Shown here in pieces: positions 54,946-64,000 of a DNA stretch of 64,000 nt. Source of the DNA: Spinacia oleracea (taxonomy: Eukaryota > Streptophyta > Magnoliopsida > Caryophyllales > Amaranthaceae); NCBI RefSeq assembly GCF_020520425.1, contig NC_079487.1:66022398-66086397 (forward strand), in the 5' to 3' direction. A model generated the notes under the pieces. It saw only the letters and a program-made list of their open reading frames with translations, ran no database searches and had not been told where the DNA came from. The translations under genes and the position numbers were made by a program. The stretch's first letter is position 1. Each line of letters opens with the position of its first letter.

Positions 54946-57900
54946 GAACCTGTCCCGTGCCATCTATACCTGAACATAGGCTCGGAGAAAGTCTTTGTTG
55001 CCTATGGTACCATATGTCCAGAGTTGCTCCTTGATCACCACAACGACGTCACGTCCGATAACGTGAAAGTGAGCGTTGATGATTTTGAGCCCGCGTACAA
55101 AGAAGCTCCCGTCCCCGTGCCTTCTCAATATATTAAGAAACTTGCTCAAGCTCATGGTACCTTCACTCAGTGGCCAAAGCATTTGGTGTCGCTTACGAAT
55201 GAGGAGGTAACTAACATATGCATGATAATTTGAAGTAGAACTATTATACCATGTATGCTCACTAATATGTATATCGTTATTTGAAAATCATACCTCAGGT
55301 AAACAAGCCTACAAGTAAAGAGCCTAAAGGGAAAGGGAACAAAGGGAAAGAGATAGTGGTTGGGGGAAGTGGAACAAAAGCGTCCAACACTAAATCAAAA
55401 ACCTATTTCCTTGAAAATTATAAAGTGCAAAATTTGAGTGGTAAGTGCAATGTGATGAAAACTATGATGTTGGGATTAAAAGAAGGGGAGCACGTTAAGG
55501 TACATTGCACTAAAAGGACATTCAATATGGAAAAGGACTTTGAAATTAGTGTCACCGTTGAAGACACCGATCAACTTCTCTCGGGAGCATGGCTCAATAT
55601 ATCAATAATACAAGTTTTTGCTACGTGAGTTACCTAAATTCATATTTTGCCCCTAAATTTGATTTTTATGATTGTCTTAACGTTCTTACACTCTATATTA
55701 TAGGGCTTTGAGTGAGTTGTGTTTTCACGATGATTGTCACCCCAATAGTATTGGATTCATGTGCCCGGAGATGATCTCGGCCACCATGTTAAAGTCCGAT
55801 GCAGATCGAATTCTATTGTACATGACGAGGTCCATGAGTGCACTTAGTTCTAAGACATTCATCTTATGTCCATACTACGAAAAGTATGAAAATTACTTTG
55901 AACTTCGTTTTTAATTGATTGTTATAAATTTAACTTTTTTTTTTCTAATTACATACGTTTATTGTTTGTATGTAGGAGTCACTGGATGCTTTTAGTTCTT
56001 TGCTTGTCTAAACGTGAGGTCTACATATTTGATTCTCAACAGAAGAAGAGAAATTTGATGATTAAGGAGCCACTAAACAAGTAAGTAAAGTATGCATATG
56101 AAAATGCCATTTTTGCCTAAATTTTTGCCTTAGGTTCTTTAGTTCAAAGTTGGGTTCGAAAACATCATTTTTTCCTAAAAATGACCTAGGACGACCCAAT
56201 TAGCCTTAAATGTGAAATAATAGATTGTAAAGGGACTTAGAAAGTTATAACTATGCATATGAGACGTGTAATAAGTTTGAAAACATTCCTTAGGTTCTTT
56301 GGTTCAAAGTTGGGTTCGAAAACATCATTTTTGCCTAAAAATGACCTAGGACGACCCAATTAGCCTTAAATGTGAAATAATAGATTGTAAAGGGACTTAG
56401 AAAGTTATAACTATGCATATGAGACGTGTAATAAGTTTGAAAACATTCCTAAGGTTCTTTGGTTCAAAGTTGGGTTCGAAAACATCATTTTTGCCTAAAA
56501 ATGACCTAGGACGACCCAAATAGCCTTAAATGTAAAATAATAGATTGTAAAGGGCCTTAGAAAGTTATAACTATGCATATGAGACGTGTAATAAGTTTGA
56601 AAACATTCCTTAGGTTCTTTGGTTCAAAGTTGGGTTCGAAAACATCATTTTTGCCTAAAAATGACCTAGGACAACCCAAATAGCCTTAAATGTGAAATAA
56701 TAGATTGTAAAGGGACTTAGGAAGTTATAACTATGCATATGAGACGTGTAATAAGTTTGAAAACATTCCTTAGGTTCTTTGGTTCAAAGTTGGGTTCGAA
56801 AACATCATTTTTGCCTAAAAATGACCTAGGACGACCCAAATAGCCTTAAATGTGAAATAATAGATTGTAAAGGGCCTTACAAAGTTATAACTATTCATAT
56901 GAGACGTGTAATAAGTTTGATAACATTCCTTAGGTTCTTTGGTTCAAAGTTGGGTTCGAAAACATCATTGTTGCCTAAAAATGACCTAGGACGACCCAAA
57001 TAGCCTTAAATGTGAAATAATAGATTGTAAAGGGCCTTACAAAGTTATAACTATGCATATGAGACGTGTAATAAGTTTGAAAACATTCCTTAGGTTCTTT
57101 GGTTCAAAGTTGGGTTCGAAAACATCATTTTTGCCTAAAAATGACCTAGGACGACCCAAATAGCCTTAAATGTGAAATAATAGATTGTAAAGGGCCTTAG
57201 AAAGTTATAACTATGCATATGAGACGTGTAATAAGTTTGAAAACATTCCTTAGGTTCTTTGGTTCAAAGTTGGGTTCGAAAACATCATTTTTTGCCTAAA
57301 AATGACCTAGGACGACCCAAATAGCCTTAAATGTGAAATAATAGATTATAAAGGGACTTAGGAAGTTATAACTATGCATATGAGACGTGTAATAAGTTTG
57401 AAAATATTCCTTAGGTTCTTTGGTTCAAAGTTGGGTTCGAAAACATCATTTTTGCCTAAAAATGACCTAGGACGACCCAATTAGCCTTAAATGTGAAATA
57501 ATAGATTGTAAAGGGACTTAGGAAGTTATAACTATGCATATGAGACGTGTAATAAGTTTGAAAACATTCCTTAGGTTCTTTGGTTCAAAGTTGGGTTCGA
57601 AAACATCATTTTTGCCTAAAAATGACCTAGAACGTACGACCCAATTAGCCTTAAATGTGACTACTACGTATATAATTTCATTTACATGTGTAAACAAAGT
57701 ATATAATTGCACTTACATGTAAAATATTCTTTGCATTTACATGTGTAAACAAAGTATATATAATTGCATATTTTATCGAATGTGTAGTGCTTTTCGGAGT
57801 TACAAGAGACTAGGTGGACAATCTAAGGGAACTAAATTAACATGGATTCCAGCACAGGTATATATATATATAATTAGTTTATTATTTACCTAAGAAATAA

Positions 57901-58267
57901 GTTTTTCAAAATTATAACATACAATGTGATAGAAATTTTACTTGTGTTATTTATTTTAATGCATTTAGTGTGCTCAACAACCGGGATCACTAGATTGTGG
58001 CTACTACGTCATGCGTTTTATGTACGACATAATAATGAATCATGGTAATAGTCAAGAACTTACTAAGGTATGTTCTCATAAACTACGTACTTTATATAAT
58101 AAATTGAAGTACACAAAACTATTATATTGATCAATCGTTGATAAATTGAATTATTTACACTTTTTTAGGATTTTTCAAGAACATTGCCTTATTCACCGGA
58201 GGAGATTAATGAGGTGAAATATTTTTGGGCAGATTACTTCATGAACAATGTCGAATTTTTAGCTTAA
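54946..58267 (+). CDS. Ulp1-like cysteine protease of the CACTA element (5' end uncertain)
   Basis: Seven exons with GT-AG introns and consistent phases: 54946-55206, 55299-55624, 55704-55883, 55976-56080, 57788-57857, 57969-58067 and 58169-58267, giving 379 codons plus stop. The first exon follows an acceptor AG and has no ATG, so an upstream exon is missing from my model. The C-terminal part is a Ulp1/C48 protease (PF02902): catalytic His in SHWMLLV (codon 55980), Asp in YIFDSQ (56031), Gln in IPAQ (57855) and Cys in SLDCGYYV (57996). The N-terminal half has a Lys/Gly-rich segment. Many plant CACTA and Mutator elements carry such genes; they resemble SUMO proteases, but their substrate is unknown. 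The fourth intron (1707 bp) holds the 160-bp satellite. Confidence 0.85.
56120..57660 (+). repeat. 160-bp satellite, ten tandem copies in a protease intron
   Basis: Anchor tgggttcgaa occurs at 56151, 56311, 56471, 56631, 56791, 56951, 57111, 57271, 57432 and 57592, spaced 160-161 bp. Copies differ at only a few sites. The unit includes gacctaggacgaccca, agccttaaatgtg and ttaggttctttggttcaaag. Confidence 0.98.
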
Positions 58268-58540
58268 TTTGTAATATGAACTTGATCTCTAGCTAGCTAC
58301 GTACCTTTGTTGTAATAATTTTATGTTTGTTGTAACATGTTGGTTGATCGATCTATGACGAATTTAATTGCCTTTTATTGGGAACGTTAATTACGTTGTA
58401 AACTTTTGTGACAGGTATTAATTATAAATGTATTCCCGGTATTGGGAATGAACCGTCTAATTTCAAAGACGATCATGTCGGAATTTCCAACTAAAATATT
58501 AAAAAACGAATATTTTTTTTTAAAAAAATAAGTCATTTGC
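58268..58540. other. 3' flank of the protease gene
   Basis: Non-coding AT-rich sequence between the stop and the right subterminal array; the polyadenylation site must be here but no clear signal was picked. Confidence 0.5.
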
Positions 58541-59008
58541 AACGCACGTTAGCTCAATGTGCGAGGCAAATGACTTAATTTTTTGGCGCTAAAATTGTCA
58601 TTTGCGTCGCACATTAAGCTATTGTGCGTGGCAAATGACTTTTTTTTTTTTGCGCCTAAAAGTCATTTGCGTCGCACATTTATCTAATGTGCGTTGCAAA
58701 TAACTTTTCAACATGGTGCCTGAAAAGTCATTTGCAACGCACATTAGCTAAATGTGCGACGCAAATGAACCTTATTTGCGTCGCACATTTAGCTAATGTG
58801 CGTTGCAAATGACTTTTCAGGCATCATGTTGAAAAGTTATTTGCGTCGCACATTTGCTAATTGTGCGACGCAAATAAGGTTATTTGCGTCGCACAAATGT
58901 GCGACGCAAATGACTTTTAGTCATTTGCGTCGAGAGCTTTTTCCACGCACGATGTGCGACGCAAATATGCTTAAAAGTGCGATGCAAATGACCCTTTTTC
59001 CACTAGTG
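58541..59008. repeat. Right subterminal array and terminus
   Basis: Copies of catttgcgtcgcacatt and its reverse complement in inverted pairs. The left array has gcgtcgcag where this side has gcgtcgcac, so the two ends differ in a regular way. Ends with the terminal inverted repeat. Confidence 0.9.
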
Positions 59009-59171
59009 GAGGGAGCCGAGATTCGTTATCCGTTCACATTAATATACTGATTTTCAGGTCGTCCCAACTTGATGGGGAAATAAGCGCGAGGTAGGATCGT
59101 TTCACCCTTCGGCTATTTTGATTACCTACAAGCACGAGTATTTCCTTCACTATCCCCAGTGGAGTCGCCAC
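59009..59171 (-). promoter_or_regulatory. Leader and primer-binding site of the Ogre-like element
   Basis: The last piece of retroelement interior to the right of the CACTA insertion. On the minus strand 59171-59153 reads GTGGCGACTCCACTGGGGA immediately after the LTR end. This is the main evidence that the element points left. Confidence 0.85.
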
Positions 59172-60627
59172 TGTGAGGGGGTCGAAAAAGCGCGAGGCTA
59201 ATGCGTGACCTCGTCCCTCGTGGGTGTGACGATTCTTTTTATTCAATCAAGTGTAATTGGATTTCCTGTGAGTATACACCCAATTGACTAGTAATATAGG
59301 AGTCGCCATTCAGTTTTTAACGACAATGAGAAAAACTGACAAAACCCGGTTATCGTGACATAAAGGGAGTGCAATTATGTTTGGCCACGACGGCCGTAGG
59401 TTCCCTTGTGATCCCTGGTGTGGGGATCTCTCAATATACACCCGCAAGGTAGAGATTGAGGGTTCGGGGGACTGTAACTACCGAGAGGAGTAATTCGCTC
59501 GTCGATAACTCTAGAGGCAGGATATCCTTACTAGCTCAGCATAAATAATTGAAGGGACATGCGTTAACTATTAAACTAATCTGAGTTGATTTTAGCAATA
59601 TGCAACACATAATACTAATTCGATCGTGATTATCTGATTTAAATAGCATTAAGGGACCTAGCATGATAATCCGATTTCCCAAAAATATCATATTTGTTAG
59701 GCGTGATAGAACAATCAGATTAAGTTGGTTTAACAGTTCATAAAAAGGGCGAGGAAAGCAGTTAAATCATCGAAAAGGGACACATTACGACGCACCCTTG
59801 AGAGGTGCGCCACGGTTCTCAGAAAACTAACCACTTTGACTTTGCTATTTCTCCTTTTTATTTAACGAATCTCAATTATGGGACAGGATACGTTCTGTTC
59901 GATTTTCGATTGCGACAGAACGCGTGAACAATTTCGCAGCGAGAGGCTTAGGCTAAGGGTTGGAGTCAATACTCAGAATATAATTGTGTGTTGTTGTGTC
60001 CTTTCACGTCGAACTAAGGGGTCTATTTATAGGAAAAAGTGGCGTAGAAAGATAGTTTTTCAGGAATTTGAATACGAAACGGATTAGGAAAAGAATCCGT
60101 CCCAGGTACTTTCGGCGCCCAGCTCTGGGCGCTGGAATTTTCGGCGCCCAGGGCTGGGCGTTGAAAATAGGGTCTGGCAGAATTCTTTGGTCAGATTCGG
60201 ATTCCTGAAATTCGTAGAGTTTGAGACTTAATCGAGTCTTTTAGCGCGTATCAATTTTATGACGGAATGCGTCTGGGCCCGTTACGAACTCTAGGCTCGT
60301 TAGGATTTTAATTAATACGTAACTCTTATTTCCGAATCATATTAGGAATAGGATTCTCGCAGTTTTCTATCTCATTTAGGATTTATGTTGGAATGCAACA
60401 CCTAATTCTGACAGGTTTCTATCTTTTATGATTTTCCACTTTTAGAAGCTACCTTTTACGGCAGTTACTATTTTTAGCAGGTTTCCATAAATAGCAGGTT
60501 TCGGGTGAAATGAAATGGGGAATCGAGATTCGTTTATTTTATAGGAGATGCGTTGTCAAGTGGAGATTTACGCTTTCATCATCGAACCTTTCCCTTGCGG
60601 GAATGGGGACAAAAGTAGGCGTCTACA
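59172..60627 (-). repeat. Right (5') LTR of the Ogre-like element
   Basis: 1456 bp, about 98.8% like the left LTR by eye count. It contains the paired palindrome at 60110-60179. The minus-strand promoter should be within it; no strong TATA box was chosen. Confidence 0.93.
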
Positions 60628-62924
60628 GCTATCATGATTCCTTTTAGGCTGCCTTTGTGCCTTAGGTAGGGTGTGTAGTCACATGTATCATATAAGTGTA
60701 ACAAACAGTTAAATGACAATTTCTTTCTCTTGCATAATATCACGTATAACCATATTTAATATCAAGCGTGTATGACGAGGATTTAGGAAGACTTTCCTGA
60801 CTTTTATCGCACATCTGCGAGCTTATCCTTTTCAGAGTTTATCCTGCTTATGCCCATGAACGATGAAGTCCTCTCCACATTTAATCGTGGTTGGTTAAAC
60901 TCCGATTCCGAAGCGTCAAAGCAGTCTTTGTATTAAGCACCTATGTCATCAAATCAAACGAATTACATACAACTGAAATTGGCCGTTTTTCGCTTTCAAA
61001 CGAAATTGAAAATGTAATGAGACTTTCAATAATACTTAACCCCCATATGAACGCATAATGCTTCATTTAAAGGCTTGTAAGCGATTTTTACTCATGATTT
61101 GTGTATGAAAATTCACAACGTCTAACATGATAAGGATAAATAGTAATACTTACTAATGGAAATTCCATGTTGGTAAGAACAAATTCAATTCACAAGGGTA
61201 TTCTACACATTTGGGATTCTACTGGTAATATAAATAGGATGATGATTAAACCATCTAACTCAAAATTTCGCTCCGGACCATGGAGTATCACTTTTCAAAA
61301 ATAGCACTAAAAAAGGATTTGCTAGTAAGGAAATGGTGTACCATCAATTATTATTTGGCCGGTAAGAGATTTTTTCTAAAACATCACAATCTCAAAAAGC
61401 ATCAAGATTTTGTCAAATAAACCACTTGGCGGTAAGACTTAATCTTGGGTGATAAGATTATTTAGGATTGTATTAAATTTAGTACGAGTAAAAGAGTGTT
61501 GAGTTGAAGAACTCAAGATAAACTTACTCTTAAAATTAAAGACGGTCATTCATCCTCAAACTTGATGATTTCTCTTATACACACAACGCTTACATCGAAA
61601 GTGAGTATGAACAAATACTATTGGTTAAATTCTTTTAAACACTTTAAAATCAAATTAGTGAAGGAACTACAAAAAAGTACGTCAATAAGTGACGCTTTTT
61701 TGGTAATATTTCGATAACTGAAAGCGTCACAATTTTGTTTAGTGACGCTTCATTAAATTGTCGATATTTTCATAGCCGATATATACCGACGCATTTATGC
61801 GCCACTATGTTCACCAATATGGACGCTTTTCTGCGTTAGTGTTTTGTCAATTTATAGACAGAATTAATATTTGGACTGTTAAAAGTGTCAAATTTTGCTT
61901 CGATTTCGCGCAACAGCGTCCAAATTTCGACGCCTATTTCGTGTTTATGTGTTTGCATTTTGGATCCTAGTTATCCACGAAAAAATATTGACGCTCGGGT
62001 GCGTCACGTTCACACAATAATTTTTTTTTGGCGTAATAGTAATCTACAGCCATGGATATCTAAAAACTTATATTGAGCGTAGTTGAATACACAATCAAAT
62101 TTTAACACCAATATATTACATAATCATAAAAACTAATTCATACATAGCAATAACATAGTTTACAAAAAGTGATAATAATCATCCATGCATTAATTTGCAC
62201 TGTCTAATCAAACTGAAATAGAAACACTTTTTGAAACAAAAAAACTTTCTAGCAACAATTTTTCTACATTAAACAAGATTGTCTAAAACTAAAATAAAAA
62301 AAACTTCCTAACTACGTACTAATTAACAAAGTAAAGCCCATTGTCGTACTAGCTTAGCTTCAAGATAACTTGTTGATCTCCAATCTAAAATTTACTGTTA
62401 CCACTTGAATTAATCATCAATAATCTGCAAAGAACATTTAATGTGTCAAATATAAAGGGGAAAAAACAACATCATAACATCTAGAATATGGCATTTCTAG
62501 ATATAAATATGCTGCGTTTTTAAACATGTATGAATGCTTATAAACCCCAAAATATATAATCCAAGCAACCAGATGTACATTCCAACACAACCAGCTAAAC
62601 ATTTTCAGTTTCAATGTAAAACGCAAATTAAGAAATGAGAGAATTAGCTGGTTTTGTCAAATGCTCCTTCAAGGGTGTATAACAGCTCCTCTTTTAACAT
62701 CTTATGCTTATTGCTGTTATTAAACACTTAAAGTAGCTTCACTAGATTATTCTATCTAAAGCTAGTGGTAGGGGTGTGTTCGAGTGGTATATACTCGGGC
62801 AATGATAGTCTTTTGTTCCAGAATCTAGTTCTTCCTCCTTTCATCTCTAAAAAGTGTTAAACCGTGAAGATTTTTCAAAGAACAAAATATTGATAGAAAA
62901 ACTTCATAAAACCACAGGACTACA
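60628..62924. other. AT-rich spacer, no gene seen
   Basis: No supported coding region. Includes the target duplication of the Ogre-like element (60628-60632) and CACTA-like debris at 61664-62045. Confidence 0.55.
61664..62045. mobile_element. CACTA-like terminal debris
   Basis: aactacaaaaaagt at about 61666 resembles a mutated CACTACAAAA end. It is followed by several gtgacgc / gcgtcac motifs in both orientations (61690-62010), as in CACTA subterminal arrays. No right end or target duplication found. Confidence 0.35.
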
Positions 62925-62939
62925 CACTAGTAGAAAAAA

Positions 62940-63275
62940 CCCTTATTACAGCGGGCTTTTAGACCCCTGTTGCAGCGTACATCGTATGCTGCAACTGGAA
63001 GGCCTGCAACAAGTCTGAACTTGTTGCAGCGTACAATGTTCGCTGCAAAAAGTACTTTTTTTGCAGCGTACATATGCATGTACGCTGCAGCAAGTGTCAA
63101 AATTTTGGCAAAAATAGTGACTTGTTGCAGCGTACAAAGAAGTGTACGCTGCAAAAAACTCCACTTGTTGCTGCGTACATCTATTTGTACGCTGCAACAA
63201 GTCTGAAAATTTGCCAAAATTTAGACCCTTGTTGCAGCGTACACATATATATGTACGCTGCAACAAAGCACTTTT
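62940..63275. repeat. Subterminal array of the second CACTA
   Basis: Motif ttgcagcgtaca and its complement tgtacgctgcaac in inverted pairs. Open frames through it are cysteine-rich artefacts of the repeat. Confidence 0.85.
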
Positions 63276-63520
63276 GGCGGGAAAATTCTAATTTTGTTTA
63301 GGGACTTTGCACCAAATATAGAAACCTGTCATAACAATAATAGAATATCACAACCTGTATAACAAATATATAAACAATAACTGTAGTTTTGTATATATTC
63401 CAAAACCAAAGTGCACGTACTAATACATTTAAATATATGTACGTTCCAATTTCAATGTACGCATACATTTTAATACAAAATATTGTTCTATAACATCTAA
63501 GCCAACTCGATCAAACGCGC

Positions 63521-63622
63521 TCAGGCCAATAATAAATACTTTCTGGTAAAAAACTTAGCCCATTGCTCACGAACCACATCAATTTCCTCACTAGCATAAG
63601 GCGCATTCCTGTAGTATAGACC
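63521..63622 (-). CDS. Ulp1-like protease, last exon (partial gene)
   Basis: The minus strand encodes APYASEEIDVVREQWAKFFT, then RKYLLLA and stop at 63521-63523. It aligns with the last exon of the protease at 58169-58267 (PYSPEEINEVKYFWADYFMN), including the conserved EEI and aromatic positions and a similar C-terminal LA-stop. The upstream boundary (AG near 63623) is tentative. The catalytic exons would lie beyond the satellite, outside the window. Confidence 0.65.
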   Translation of the reverse strand, partial: GLYYRNAPYASEEIDVVREQWAKFFTRKYLLLA

Positions 63623-63654
63623 TTCAAAAACAAAAATTTGATGGGAGCATTAGA

Positions 63655-64000
63655 TTAAATGTCATTTTAGTCTAAATATGAACTATAACGACCCAATGAG
63701 CCTTAAATGTGCATAAATAGATTGAAATGAGTATTTGAAAACTTTAAAAATAAGCATATTAAACATGTAATAAGTTTGAAATAAGTCATTAGGTTCTTTA
63801 GTTCACATTTGGGAACGAAAATGTCATTTTAGTCTAAATATGACCTATAACGACTCAATGAGCCTTAAATGTGCGTAAATAGATTGGAAAGGGTCTTGGA
63901 AACTTAAAACTAAGAATATTAATCATGTAAAGGGTTTAAAATGAGTCTTTAGGTTCTTTAGTTCAAGGTTAGGAGCGAAAATGTCTCATTTTAGCCTAAA
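63655..64000 (+). repeat. About 160-bp satellite, diverged copies
   Basis: At least two units (gaacgaaaatgtcattttagtc near 63814; a related start near 63660), continuing to the window edge. They share acgac(c/t)caatgagccttaaatgtg and ttaggttctttagttca with the satellite in the first CACTA, but are clearly diverged from it. Read on the plus strand, i.e. antisense to the adjacent protease exon. Confidence 0.88.

Larger units (their letters stand above)
50109..59008 (+). mobile_element. Complete, probably autonomous CACTA transposon
   Basis: Terminal inverted repeats CACTAGTGGAAAAAGG (50109) and CCTTTTTCCACTAGTG (to 59008) match over 16 bp. Target duplication GAG is at 50106-50108 and 59009-59011. 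Long subterminal arrays of tttgcgtcgca motifs flank two plus-strand genes: a TNP2-type transposase and a Ulp1-like protease. Both frames are open. It is inserted in the non-coding interior of the Ogre-like element, so it is younger than that insertion. Confidence 0.97.
41586..60627 (-). mobile_element. Non-autonomous Ogre-like (Tat) LTR retrotransposon, 19 kb
   Basis: 1456-bp LTRs at 41586-43041 and 59172-60627 start TGTGAGGGGG and end CGTCTACA; I count about 18 substitutions and no indels. Target duplication GCTAT is at 41581-41585 and 60628-60632. Orientation is minus: next to the right LTR the minus strand reads GTGGCGACTCCACTGGGGA, the primer-binding site type I recall for Ogre elements (tRNA-Arg), and next to the left LTR it reads AGTGGGGGCTAAC, a polypurine tract. 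No gag or pol frame exists on either strand, so mobilisation needed proteins from another copy. An 8.9-kb CACTA transposon sits inside at 50109-59008. Confidence 0.93.
62925..64000 (-). mobile_element. Second CACTA transposon, left end only (gene side minus)
   Basis: Starts CACTAGTAGAAAAAACCC at 62925, matching the end of the 50109 element in 14 of 16 bases. It has its own subterminal motif and, further in, the last exon of a Ulp1-like gene on the minus strand and the 160-bp satellite family. It runs off the window, so the target duplication cannot be checked. Confidence 0.8.

Noticed and set aside
56120-57660. Regular 160-bp repeats considered as a CRISPR-like array
   Set aside because: Units are contiguous with no unique spacers, and the context is a plant transposon intron.
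59878-60087. 69-aa ORF in the Ogre-like LTR
   Set aside because: The equivalent frame in the other LTR (from 42296) is interrupted by a substitution; no domain, and both lie in LTR sequence.
41586-60627. First read as a plus-oriented element
   Set aside because: The polypurine tract lies at the left LTR and the primer-binding site at the right LTR, which fixes the orientation as minus.
62927-63301. Several overlapping cysteine-rich small ORFs on both strands
   Set aside because: They are translations of the ttgcagcgtaca subterminal repeat in different frames; the repeat fully explains the cysteine pattern.
1-64000. Possible new defence or biosynthetic gene cluster
   Set aside because: Apart from the annexins, every coding region belongs to a transposon family or is a captured fragment; no set of cooperating host genes is present.

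Overview
This is nuclear DNA of a flowering plant: AT-rich spacers, intron-split genes on both strands, and nested LTR retrotransposons, CACTA transposons, Helitrons and MITEs. The retrotransposon ends and the annexin sequences feel like Amaranthaceae (spinach/beet relatives); that is an impression from memory, not a search. I found no bacterial-style operon, CRISPR array, rRNA or tRNA gene.

Host genes. Two complete six-exon annexin genes lie on the minus strand, 1063-3259 and 20586-22693. Each encodes 313 aa, all exon lengths match, and both share a non-canonical GC-AG intron. They are tandem paralogues pushed apart by about 17 kb of transposons. Everything else with coding potential belongs to, or was captured by, mobile DNA.

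Region 1 (1-20585): an LTR-like scrap at the left edge; annexin A; a minus-strand Helitron with two 5'-like ends and about 0.3-kb tandem units (3811-5402); a small plus-strand Helitron (5718-6118); the LTR and internal part of an old Ogre/Tat-like element carrying a broken plant mobile domain (PMD) gene (7107-about 12100); then a dead Ty1/copia relic cut in two by a 5.3-kb CACTA element (12633-17932, CTG target duplication). That CACTA has no transposase but carries exon fragments of three host genes (HAD hydrolase, dual-specificity phosphatase, TTC1-like TPR protein) and has an extra internal right end.

Region 2 (20586-29803): annexin B, a Stowaway-like MITE, two copies of a 308-bp CACTA-type MITE, a 21-bp minisatellite and an 80-bp tandem array.

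Region 3 (29804-41324): a complete, apparently intact Ty3/gypsy element of the Tat lineage. It has two 425-bp LTRs that look identical, a CCTTT duplication, an uninterrupted gag-pol with two RNase H domains, and on the opposite strand a six-exon, 990-codon gene with its own TATA box and poly(A) signal.

Region 4 (41586-60627): a 19-kb minus-oriented Ogre-like element (1456-bp LTRs differing at about 18 sites by eye, GCTAT duplication) with no coding capacity of its own. Its interior holds degenerate long repeats, recurring GC-rich hairpins and a captured YTH-domain gene fragment. Into it jumped a complete 8.9-kb CACTA transposon (50109-59008, GAG duplication) with an intact TNP2-type transposase and an intact Ulp1-like cysteine protease gene; one protease intron holds ten copies of a 160-bp satellite.

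Region 5 (60628-64000): AT-rich spacer, then the start of another CACTA element (62925 onward) in mirror orientation. It shows the last exon of a Ulp1 gene and the same satellite family.

The most interesting results are the satellite shared by two different Ulp1-bearing CACTA elements in opposite orientation to their genes, the composite gene-capturing CACTA, and the intact Tat element with its full antisense transcription unit.
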